This document shows positions 1 to 4,907 of a stretch of DNA of 5,127 bases, piece after piece. A program made the position numbers and the translations under genes. Numbering within the stretch: position 1 is the first letter of the stretch; each line of letters opens with the position of its first letter. The notes under the pieces were generated by a model. That model saw nothing but the letters and a program-made list of their open reading frames with translations. It searched no databases and had not been told where the DNA came from. Location: the NCBI GenBank assembly GCA_031258475.1, contig JAIRMS010000076.1:1-5127 (forward strand), written 5' to 3'. The DNA is from Holosporaceae bacterium (GTDB lineage: Bacteria > Pseudomonadota > Alphaproteobacteria > UBA3830).

Positions 1-52
1 GAGACCATACCCTATCTGTTATATCATGTCTCCTGTGCGCCAATTGTTGCAT
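1..52 (-). CDS. IS5-family-like transposase, N-terminal fragment (runs off window)
   Basis: Read leftward from ATG at 50-52 the frame gives MQQLAHRRHDITDRVWS and then leaves the window. The block RHDITDxxW is the typical opening of IS5-family (IS427/IS1031-type) DDE transposases, which usually start with xRHDLTDxxWxxIxPLLP. A GGAG Shine-Dalgarno sits 7 bases upstream of the ATG, and a promoter lies in the IS end just outside. Only 17 residues are visible, so the catalytic DDE domain, and whether the gene is intact or split into two frames, cannot be judged. The identification rests on this short motif plus the IS-like end at about 115; another short protein with a chance match is possible. 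Confidence 0.6.
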   Translation of the reverse strand, partial: MQQLAHRRHDITDRVWS

Positions 53-82
53 AGCCATTCTCCATACTACAATAACTACGCT

Positions 83-111
83 ATCATATCAGATCCCTCT
101 CCTGACGACAA
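83..111 (-). promoter_or_regulatory. Promoter inside the IS end, driving the transposase
   Basis: On the minus strand a -35 TTGTCG (106-111) and a -10 TATGAT (83-88) are separated by exactly 17 bases. The -35 overlaps the presumed terminal inverted repeat, a common arrangement in IS elements. Transcription would begin near 76 and read into the transposase at 52. Confidence 0.55.
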
Positions 112-167
112 GCCCTAGAGTAGTGAGTCTGCAAAAGTAGAAAAAGCTATTCAGAAACCTTTGATTA

Positions 168-416
168 TCAAAAACCAAAAAAAGTCTGAGCCTCTATGTC
201 GGCCCGGTCCACAGTCCATTCGGCCTCTTTCAGCGTTGCGGGAACTTGCCGAACACTGACGGCAGGTGGAACGAATGGTCCCGGGTTTGGTCCGAAGGAA
301 GCTTCAAGGCTCTCGGGGGCTGCGGTCGCAGGCTCGTCCGTTTGAGCAAATTCCGCGAAATCAGGCCAGTATCTCAGAAACCAGCATATTAGGCCGCCCG
401 GTATCGAGGGCCAAGT
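168..416 (-). pseudogene. Out-of-frame 3' continuation of the small exported protein gene
   Basis: This minus-strand frame is open for 82 codons, from just after a TAG at 417-419 to TGA at 168-170, but it has no ATG, GTG or TTG positioned to start it. The translation looks like real protein, rich in Ala, Pro and Glu, with stretches such as WPDFAEFAQTDEPATAAPES and VPATLKEAEWTVDRADIEAQ. It is offset by one base from the upstream gene at 389-685. The span 168-685 is one base short of a multiple of three, so a single lost base between about 416 and 392 would explain both the early stop of the upstream gene and this orphan frame; the GGGCGG tract near 396-400 (minus-strand sense) is a candidate. 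Restored, the product would be about 172 residues. A sequencing error or programmed -1 frameshift could look the same, but I see no X_XXY_YYZ slippery site in the overlap. No family recognised. Confidence 0.55.
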
Positions 417-685
417 CTACCCACCTTTTCCTTTCCGGACCTCGCAGCGATATCGTTTAGCTTTTCCCGTGAGTACCCGCGTAATTTACGGCACATCTCA
501 CTGAAGTTCCTTTCCCCCAGAGCCTTCACCTCAGCCATCACGAGCTCTTTGTCTCTCAGCGTCTGTTTTGCAGGCGCCTTCTCCGTGTAGTAATCTCTAA
601 TCGCACAATTCGATGAGTCCATCCCATTCGCCCTGTCAATACAAACCACACCCAAAATTCCAAACATTAGCATTAGTTTTTTCAT
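389..685 (-). CDS. Small exported protein of unknown function, probably the 5' part of a frameshifted gene
   Basis: The product is 98 residues as read. It begins with a basic n-region and hydrophobic stretch (residues 1-15) and a plausible signal peptidase I site after Ala-Asn-Gly at 19-21. Cys15 is not in a proper lipobox. The mature part (22-98) is charged and probably helical, with YSREKLNDIAARSGKEK near residues 71-87; no family is recognised. The start is well supported: AAGGA (minus-strand sense, 691-695) lies 5 bases before the ATG, and a consensus-grade promoter lies upstream. The C-terminus RYRAA looks arbitrary, while another frame continues with protein-like sequence to 168, so the natural product may be about 172 residues. 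It is divergently oriented from the trp operon. Confidence 0.6.
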   Translation of the reverse strand: MKKLMLMFGILGVVCIDRANGMDSSNCAIRDYYTEKAPAKQTLRDKELVMAEVKALGERNFSEMCRKLRGYSREKLNDIAARSGKEKVGRLGPRYRAA

Positions 686-721
686 AATATTCCTTTCCTT
701 TTTTAACTAATCAACAAGCGC

Positions 722-750
722 ACTATACAAATAGATTAATTTCTCGTCAA
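722..750 (-). promoter_or_regulatory. Sigma-70-type promoter of the small exported protein gene
   Basis: On the minus strand -35 TTGACG (745-750) and -10 TATAGT (722-727) are exactly 17 bases apart, each one base from consensus. Expected start is near 715, giving a 5' untranslated region of about 30 bases. AT-rich sequence (751-780) upstream of the -35 could act as an UP element. Confidence 0.75.
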
Positions 751-1032
751 TATGTTTTTTAAAAATAATTTTTTTGATATTTCTTGCCGGGAATTTAATT
801 TTGCACGGTAGTCTGAGGTCAGGGATACAGAACCTACGTCATCGTATTATGATTTCGTAAAAATATGGCAGAACGAACCTCGGTGCTTCGTTTCAAACCA
901 AGCTCTCCCAAATATGGGGCCATACATCTAGTTGCATTTGGCTGGATTGCAACGTTCTTTCAAAATGATCCATGTATACCAGAATTTTTGTATGGCTCGG
1001 ATAATTTTGCCAGTGCTTTGGCATACTCCTGA
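751..1032. other. Intergenic stretch without a supported gene
   Basis: No frame on either strand shows a start with a ribosome site or protein-like composition here. It contains AT-rich DNA behind the leftward promoter (751-800), a dispersed-repeat fragment (936-978), and a weak 5-bp hairpin TGCCA/TGGCA near 1009-1024 that lacks an adjacent T-run. No tRNA-like fold was seen. Confidence 0.6.
936..978 (+). repeat. Dispersed intergenic repeat, copy lacking the palindromic core
   Basis: Bases 936-950 (ATTTGGCTGGATTGC) are identical to 4908-4922, and 957-978 match 5052-5073 with two mismatches. Order and orientation are the same at both places. Here the two blocks are only 6 bases apart, whereas at the right end of the window they are separated by an 89-bp palindrome and further sequence. 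This looks like an empty or deleted copy of the same intergenic repeat. Confidence 0.6.
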
Positions 1033-1080
1033 ATTTTTTTAAAAAAATCACTTGACTTTTTTGTTCTAGTATACTATCTT
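1033..1080 (+). promoter_or_regulatory. Promoter of the trpR-like / ABC transporter operon with an UP-like A/T palindrome
   Basis: The -35 TTGACT (1052-1057) and -10 TATCTT (1075-1080) are separated by 17 bases. Immediately upstream lies the perfect palindrome ATTTTTTTAAAAAAAT (1033-1048), well placed for an UP element and likely intrinsically bent. Transcription should start near 1087, leaving a leader of about 175 bases before the repressor gene. The operator array covers the spacer, the -10 and the start point, so this is a repressible promoter. Confidence 0.7.
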
Positions 1081-1101
1081 AGTAGTACGCTAGTATGGTA
1101 G
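1066..1101 (+). promoter_or_regulatory. Tandem TrpR-type operator: five half-sites at 8-bp spacing
   Basis: CTAG (1066), CTAT (1074), GTAG (1082), CTAG (1090) and GTAG (1098) follow each other at exactly 8-base steps. The E. coli trp operator has two CTAG cores 8 bases apart (CTAGTTAACTAG), and E. coli TrpR dimers are known to bind side by side with that offset. The first pair, CTAGTATACTAT, contains the perfect 10-bp palindrome TAGTATACTA (1067-1076). The array overlaps the promoter spacer, the -10 and the start site. Bound repressor would block RNA polymerase and autoregulate the repressor gene that follows. Confidence 0.65.
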
Positions 1102-1109
1102 CACATTAT

Positions 1110-1242
1110 GGAGTGTTTACAAACCAGGATTTTCGAGGGTTTTTTAGGAGGAACGCAGCGTAGGACCACGGTGTACCTGTGGTACATGAGGATCCGAGCA
1201 GCGGATCCGACGACAAAAACACCGAAGGTTTGTAAACAGTCC
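1110..1242 (+). repeat. Long imperfect palindromic element in the operon leader
   Basis: Outer arms 1110-1125 and 1227-1242 are inverted copies with a single mismatch (core TGTTTACAAACC / GGTTTGTAAACA, 12 perfect pairs). Pairing continues inward with TTCG 1132-1135 / CGAA 1223-1226 and GTTTTT 1139-1144 / AAAAAC 1215-1220. Two internal hairpins follow: TGTACC-TGT-GGTACA (1172-1186) and GGATCCG-AGCAG-CGGATCC (1190-1208). The size and fold-back character recall ERIC or rickettsial palindromic elements, though the sequence is not one I can name. Both strands are open through it (47 codons at 1108-1251 on plus; a leftward frame at 1074-1277), which is usual for such palindromes; I do not call either a gene. 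As it is transcribed, it may also act as leader RNA structure. Confidence 0.6.
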
Positions 1243-1252
1243 CTGGTATGAC

Positions 1253-1258
1253 GGAGGG
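1253..1258 (+). promoter_or_regulatory. Ribosome binding site deciding the start of the TrpR-like gene
   Basis: GGAGGG lies 4 bases before ATG 1263. The upstream in-frame ATG at 1248 has no such site, so 1263 is preferred. Confidence 0.7.
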
Positions 1259-1262
1259 AATT

Positions 1263-1586
1263 ATGGAAGACCATCATGATAACAAAATTGGTTTGTTTGA
1301 GGCACTGTCTCTTCTAGGAAATGCCGAGGACGCAAAGAATTTTTTGATAGATCTTTGTACTCCGGCGGAAATCAGAGCTTTTTCCGAAAGATGGGAGGTG
1401 TGTCAACTGCTGGGGCGCGGGGAATTTTCCTACAGACAGATAAGGGAAATGACCGGAGCAAGTCTAACCACCATCGGCAGAGTCGCCCGTTTTCTGAATG
1501 AAGAGAAATACGGCGGTTATAAAAAAATGCTGGAGAAAATGGGCAGGACAGAGTCTAGAGAGACGACGCCAAGAGTGTATTTGTAA
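1263..1586 (+). CDS. trpR: TrpR/YerC-family transcriptional repressor
   Basis: The product is 107 residues (family about 95-110), an all-helical DNA-binding protein. Residues 33-75 align without gaps to E. coli TrpR 44-86: CTPAE for the LTPDE block, RGEFSYRQI for RGEMSQREL, and the recognition-helix region TGASLTTIGRV for LGAGIATITRG. The tryptophan-contacting residues Thr44, Arg54 and Arg84 of E. coli correspond to Thr33, Arg43 and Arg73, and DNA-contacting Arg69 to Arg58. The N-terminal half resembles the shorter YerC/YecD branch, which shares several of these residues, so corepressor binding is permitted rather than proven. It is the first gene of the operon, 21 bases before the substrate-binding protein gene, and lies behind a TrpR-like operator array, so it probably represses its own operon. 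It contains one tryptophan (Trp44). The symbol reflects family and context; trpR versus yerC is not settled. Confidence 0.8.
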   Translation: MEDHHDNKIGLFEALSLLGNAEDAKNFLIDLCTPAEIRAFSERWEVCQLLGRGEFSYRQIREMTGASLTTIGRVARFLNEEKYGGYKKMLEKMGRTESRETTPRVYL

Positions 1587-1607
1587 AACGAAATTTGGAG
1601 ATAAAAA

Positions 1608-2546
1608 ATGAGAAAAACAGCTATCGGGGCGATAATTGCACTGTCGTCGGGGTTATTTTACGGTTTTTGTGTTAAAAAAAGCGAAGATTCCGTGAAGATA
1701 ATGGTCTGTAAAGCAGTGGAGCACGAGGCTTTGAACTCCGTCGTCCGCGGAATGGAAGATTATCTCGGGCAACAGAGCGGAAAATACGATATCTCCGTTG
1801 AGACGTGTCAGGGAAACATGGCGCTCGGATCGCAGATAATATCGAAATTTGCCAGCTCCGGAGCCAGAGTCGTTGTGACGATCGGAACCACTCCGTCGCA
1901 GAGCGCGTTCAAATTCGCGAAAAGCGGAAAAATCAAGCTTGTTTTCAGTTCCGTGACGGATCCGGACGATATTTCATCGAATCTGCGCGGGACAAACACG
2001 ACGGGAGTATCGAATTTCGTCCAGCTAGAACCTCAGATTGAGCTGTTCCGAAAAATTCAGCCGGAGCTGAAAAATCTCGGGATTATATACAACACCGGCG
2101 AAGCAAATTCCGTTTCCATCGTAAAAAAATTGAAACCAGTCTGTGAAAAAATGGGAATGAATCTCCTGGAGCAGGGAATATCTAAAATTTCCGAGATTTT
2201 GCAGACCACCGAAAAGCTTTCGAAAATGGTCGACGCGGTTTTTATAAGCAATGACAACATGGCTCTGAGCGCAATGTCCAGCATCGTGGCCATCTGCGGA
2301 AAAAACAATATTCCCGTCTACGTGAGTGACACGGACCAGGTCGAGAAGGGCTGTGCGGCCGCCCTCGGTCCGAATCAATACGATATCGGAGTGCAAACCG
2401 GCAAAATGGTGAAGCGAATCGTAGATGGAGAGGATATCAACGAAATTCCGGTCGAATATCCGGAGGTCAGCGAGCTCTACATCAATCGGAAAAGCCCCGT
2501 GAAAATTTCGGATGACGTTAAATCCGCGGCGAAGAAAATCTTCTAG
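1608..2546 (+). CDS. trpX: ABC transporter substrate-binding protein, TrpX/ABC_sub_bind family, probable tryptophan binder
   Basis: The 312-residue product belongs to the ABC_sub_bind family (PF04392 type), periplasmic binding proteins that deliver ligands to BPD_transp_2 permeases. Family landmarks in order: GTTPSQ (93-98), FSSVTDP (113-119), TTGVS (131-135), PELKNLGIIYNTGEANSV (152-169), VDAVFISNDN (208-217), IPVYVSD (235-241) and GCAAALGPNQYDIG (248-261). A hydrophobic N-terminus (5-20) ends at Cys21. The preceding YGF is not a standard lipobox, so lipoprotein processing is uncertain and a signal anchor or signal peptidase I product is possible. The start follows GGAG (1597-1600) by 7 bases. 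It is second in the operon after the repressor. Tryptophan as ligand is inferred from the TrpR-like operator and repressor, and from the complete absence of Trp in this protein; the family also binds other amino acids and compounds. Confidence 0.8.
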   Translation: MRKTAIGAIIALSSGLFYGFCVKKSEDSVKIMVCKAVEHEALNSVVRGMEDYLGQQSGKYDISVETCQGNMALGSQIISKFASSGARVVVTIGTTPSQSAFKFAKSGKIKLVFSSVTDPDDISSNLRGTNTTGVSNFVQLEPQIELFRKIQPELKNLGIIYNTGEANSVSIVKKLKPVCEKMGMNLLEQGISKISEILQTTEKLSKMVDAVFISNDNMALSAMSSIVAICGKNNIPVYVSDTDQVEKGCAAALGPNQYDIGVQTGKMVKRIVDGEDINEIPVEYPEVSELYINRKSPVKISDDVKSAAKKIF

Positions 2547-2560
2547 GGAATGGGCGAAGC

Positions 2561-3394
2561 ATGTTGACTTTACAAGAGATTAGCGCCGCCGTTGAAATCG
2601 GACTCATATACGGCATTTTGGCGATGGGCATATATCTAACCTTCAGAACGATTAACTTTCCCGATCTCAGCTGCGATGGAAGTTTCGTCACCGGCGCCGC
2701 GATTTCGTCGGTCATGATAAAATCCGGATGCGATCCCTATCTTGCACTGCTTATTGCAGCCCTTGGCGGAGGACTGGCAGGAATCTTCACTGGCATCCTG
2801 AACGTGTACATGAAAATCGAAGATCTGCTTTCCGGAATCATCGTCGCTTTCGCTCTCTACTCCGTAAATTTGAGAATCATGGGAACGAGCCCAAATCTTA
2901 CGCTGGTGGACGAAATAACGATATTCAGCGGCGGAAATTCTCTGTTGATAGCCTGTGCTGTCACAGTGGTACCAGTCGCGTTTTTTACATATCTATTGAA
3001 CACAGATTTTGGCCTGGGACTGAGATCAATCGGACAAAATAGGCAACTGGCCTCCGCAAGCGGAGTTAATGTGAACGCCATGCTGATTTTTGGATTGGCC
3101 GTCAGCAACGCGATGGTGGGAATGTGCGGCGCGACATTCACGCAATATCAGGGATTCTGCGATGTTTCCCAGGGAATTGGAAGTCTCGTGGTTGGATTAA
3201 CGTCAGTGATAATCGGCGAGAAATTATTAAATCGCTTCAACGTGTTCGTCGCCTGCGTCGTTGGATCCATCGCCTACAGGATTTTTATAGCTTTTGCCAT
3301 TAACAGCGACGTCCTTGGGCTGAAAACCCAGGATCTAAATCTAATCACCGGGTTACTGATAATTTTCACAATGGGAAGGAAGAAATCATGCTGA
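2561..3394 (+). CDS. trpY: ABC transporter permease, BPD_transp_2 family, probable tryptophan permease
   Basis: The 277-residue integral membrane protein has about eight or nine hydrophobic segments (roughly 9-28, 41-53, 59-81, 85-105, 126-146, 172-196, 204-220, 226-246, 259-272). The N-terminal INFPDLSCDGSF (31-42) and central LLSGIIVAFALYSVNLRIMG (89-108) are typical of permeases paired with ABC_sub_bind proteins. The loop TDFGLGLRSIGQNRQLASAS (148-167) is the cytoplasmic segment that contacts the ATPase in this family. It would work as a homodimer, as only one permease gene is present. It lies 14 bases after the binding-protein gene, with a weak ribosome site (GGGAATGGG), suggesting coupled translation, and its last codons overlap the ATPase start. 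No Trp residue is present, which is unusual for a membrane protein of this size. Confidence 0.82.
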   Translation: MLTLQEISAAVEIGLIYGILAMGIYLTFRTINFPDLSCDGSFVTGAAISSVMIKSGCDPYLALLIAALGGGLAGIFTGILNVYMKIEDLLSGIIVAFALYSVNLRIMGTSPNLTLVDEITIFSGGNSLLIACAVTVVPVAFFTYLLNTDFGLGLRSIGQNRQLASASGVNVNAMLIFGLAVSNAMVGMCGATFTQYQGFCDVSQGIGSLVVGLTSVIIGEKLLNRFNVFVACVVGSIAYRIFIAFAINSDVLGLKTQDLNLITGLLIIFTMGRKKSC

Positions 3395-4056
3395 AAATGA
3401 GAAATATAAATGTCAGAAATGTTCTGATGGATCTGAATCTGACGATTAACAGAAACGAATTTGTGCTCGTGGTGGGAGATAATGGAGCCGGAAAAACCAC
3501 TCTGTTCAACGCAATTTCTGGAAATATAAAACCAGAAAGTGGCAGTATTCTGATAGACGACTGCGACGTCACAGACATGCCCCAGTATGAGCGAGCGGCG
3601 GTCGTTGCAAACGTTTTTCAGGATCCGAAAATCGGAACAATCGCCGGCATGACCATACGCGAAAATCTGAATATGGCCTATATGCGTGGGAAAAAACGCG
3701 CTCTCTCCATCAGTAACTCGGACGAGCGAGATAAACTGTACAGGGAAAAGCTTCAAACGCTCGGCATGGGCCTGGAAAATCGATTGAACGACTACACAGG
3801 AGATCTGTCCGGTGGACAACGGCAGGCTCTCAGCATCATCATGTCCCTGATAACTGATTCAAAAATACTTTTGCTGGATGAAATAACGGCGGCCCTCGAT
3901 GGACAAACGTCCGACAGAATTACAAAAATCATAAACGAAAACATCCACCAACAAAAGAAAACCTGCCTCATGATAACCCACAATAGAACGCAGATCGATA
4001 AACTGGGCGACAGGGTGCTTGTTCTGAAAAACGGCCGCGCGCAAAGGCTCAGCTGA
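3388..4056 (+). CDS. trpZ: ABC transporter ATP-binding protein, probable tryptophan importer ATPase
   Basis: The 222-residue protein is a single complete nucleotide-binding domain. Walker A GDNGAGKTT is at 30-38, the Q-loop glutamine at 78, the signature LSGGQ at 140-144, Walker B KILLLDE at 159-165 with catalytic Glu165, the D-loop ALD at 169-171 and the switch histidine at 198. All key residues are intact, so it should be active; two copies would energise the permease homodimer. The ATG lies within the last codons of the permease (ATGCTGA, 7-base overlap), preceded by GGAAGGA, implying translational coupling. It is the last gene of the operon; the following 26 bases before the convergent gene show no clear terminator. 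There is no tryptophan in the chain. Substrate assignment is by context only. Confidence 0.85.
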   Translation: MLKMRNINVRNVLMDLNLTINRNEFVLVVGDNGAGKTTLFNAISGNIKPESGSILIDDCDVTDMPQYERAAVVANVFQDPKIGTIAGMTIRENLNMAYMRGKKRALSISNSDERDKLYREKLQTLGMGLENRLNDYTGDLSGGQRQALSIIMSLITDSKILLLDEITAALDGQTSDRITKIINENIHQQKKTCLMITHNRTQIDKLGDRVLVLKNGRAQRLS

Positions 4057-4082
4057 TATTGGGAGGGGGCGCCATCGTTGTT

Positions 4083-4757
4083 TCATATACAGCTTCTTTT
4101 TTCAGTATCCAGTTCATCTGTTAAGAAAATCGTTGGCTTTGGGAGTATTTTTTCCAAAAAAGCTTCGCCGATTGCCTTTTTAATTTTTCCTAGACCTTTT
4201 CTGGTTACAGAATCCAGAAAAAACGGAGCAATCCAACCATGTTCTCCACACCTAATAACGACTTGGTCCATAACACCTTCTACCATATTTTCTGATGGAG
4301 AACAAACTACCAGAAACACAGATATAAGACGTCCCAGAGGCATTCTTCTAATGTCTTGTTCAAATGTGTCTAATAGCGCTATGCTGTCGCCATTCCAACT
4401 TCCATCAAGCACGAAAATAACTACGCTCTTATAAAGATCTACACCCTCATTAGTTGCTTTACTCGGCGATGGGAAATCAAACAAATCGACATTAAATTTA
4501 ATAACTTTATAAGGAGGCCCATTATAATCTGCAGAAGGATGCTCAGTAGAAAAATCTTTAGGAAAACCATTGAGAGGCCCATAAAAAGAATATGAAAGAG
4601 GATTAGGAAAAAGTTCCATGAAAGCATTTGTTGTCTTAATATCCCCTAAAACCACAGCATCAAATCGGTTCTGGCCATCATCATACATAGCATCTGCAGA
4701 ACTAAGATTGAACAAAGCGAAAGCACTCAAAACACATTTGCTAAAAAACGTATTCAC
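4083..4757 (-). CDS. Exported protein with a degenerate Rab/Ras-like GTPase fold
   Basis: With a GTG start at 4755-4757 the product is 224 residues. GGAG (minus-strand sense, 4765-4768) lies 7 bases before that GTG. A longer TTG start at 4784 would overlap the -10 box and lacks a ribosome site. Residues 1-23 form a clean signal peptide ending SADA. The mature part follows the order of a small GTPase: FDAVVLGDIKTTNAFMELF (32-50) where Rab has FKxxLxGDSGVGKTSLxxRF; YNGPPYKVIKFNVDLFDFPS (78-97) for the switch II strand ending in WDTAG; YKSVVIFVLDGS (109-120); ISVFLVVCSPSEN (145-157) where NKxD is expected; and PFFLDSVTRKGLGKIKKAIG (178-197) for the SAK strand and last helix. The P-loop, DxxG and NKxD signatures are all broken, so GTP binding is doubtful. 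Recognition is by pattern, without alignment. It may act outside the bacterial cytoplasm, possibly as a host-directed effector; this is inference. Confidence 0.7.
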   Translation of the reverse strand: MNTFFSKCVLSAFALFNLSSADAMYDDGQNRFDAVVLGDIKTTNAFMELFPNPLSYSFYGPLNGFPKDFSTEHPSADYNGPPYKVIKFNVDLFDFPSPSKATNEGVDLYKSVVIFVLDGSWNGDSIALLDTFEQDIRRMPLGRLISVFLVVCSPSENMVEGVMDQVVIRCGEHGWIAPFFLDSVTRKGLGKIKKAIGEAFLEKILPKPTIFLTDELDTEKRSCI

Positions 4758-4783
4758 AATGAAGCTCCGTGATTTAAAAAACA

Positions 4784-4811
4784 ATTGTACTGTGTATTAA
4801 TTTAAAATCAA
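4784..4811 (-). promoter_or_regulatory. Promoter of the exported Rab-like protein gene
   Basis: On the minus strand -35 TTGATT (4806-4811) and -10 TACAAT (4784-4789) are separated by 16 bases. The expected start is near 4777, giving a leader of about 20 bases that contains the GGAG ribosome site before GTG 4757. Confidence 0.6.
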
Positions 4812-4834
4812 TTTCAAGGGAAAATAATAATTAA

Positions 4835-4850
4835 TGAAAAATATTTTTCA
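4835..4850. repeat. 16-bp perfect AT-rich palindrome
   Basis: TGAAAAATATTTTTCA is identical to its reverse complement. It lies about 25 bases upstream of the -35 box of the exported protein gene and could be a regulator site or just AT-rich DNA. Confidence 0.4.
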
Positions 4851-4907
4851 AACTAGAGCCTCGCTGCGCCTGCATAGATCGCTTTGGAAGTGCGTTGTGC
4901 GGATAGT

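Larger units (their letters stand above)
1..115 (-). mobile_element. End of an IS5-like insertion sequence (5' end relative to the transposase)
   Basis: Reading leftward from about 115 the sequence is GGGCTTGTCGTCAGGAGAGG, which resembles the terminal inverted repeats of IS427-like members of the IS5 family as I remember them. It leads through a promoter into the transposase start. The junction reads CTAG (115-118), which suits the YTAR-type or TA-containing targets used by this family. The other end lies outside the window, so the inverted repeat and target duplication cannot be confirmed and the exact boundary is uncertain by a few bases. The insertion is about 50 bases downstream of the stop of the degraded gene at 168-416. 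Confidence 0.55.

Noticed and set aside
266..460. 64-codon plus-strand frame
   Set aside because: It lies opposite the small exported protein gene and its 3' continuation, whose frames have better composition, signal peptide and promoter; no ribosome site of its own.
700..722. TrpR-like site in the leader of the small exported protein gene (GATTAGTTAA on minus)
   Set aside because: Only one weak TTAG core is present, without a partner 8 bases away, so chance is the better explanation.
1009..1040. Possible terminator TGCCA...TGGCA before a T-run
   Set aside because: Only 5 pairs, and the T-run begins about 10 bases after the stem and belongs to the T7A7 palindrome of the promoter.
1110..1247. 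T-box or classical trp attenuator leader
   Set aside because: There is no T-box motif, no run of tandem Trp codons, and no terminator hairpin followed by a T-run before the repressor gene.
1074..1277. 67-codon minus-strand frame through the trp leader
   Set aside because: It runs through the palindromic element, overlaps the operator and the repressor start, has no ribosome site or recognisable domain, and is explained by the palindrome being open on both strands.
2025..2396. 123-codon minus-strand frame within the binding-protein gene
   Set aside because: It is the complement of a well-conserved binding-protein gene and shows no domain or ribosome site.
3274..3819. 181-codon minus-strand frame within the permease/ATPase genes
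   Set aside because: It lies opposite intact Walker A and permease sequences; it is a shadow of the coding strand.
4057..4082. Bidirectional terminator between the ATPase gene and the convergent gene
   Set aside because: There are only 26 G-rich bases with no stem longer than the GGCGCC palindrome and no T-run on either strand.
4083..4094. CaaX-type prenylation signal at the end of the Rab-like protein
   Set aside because: The chain ends Arg-Ser-Cys-Ile; Cys is second from last, not fourth from last, so it does not fit CaaX, CC or CXC.
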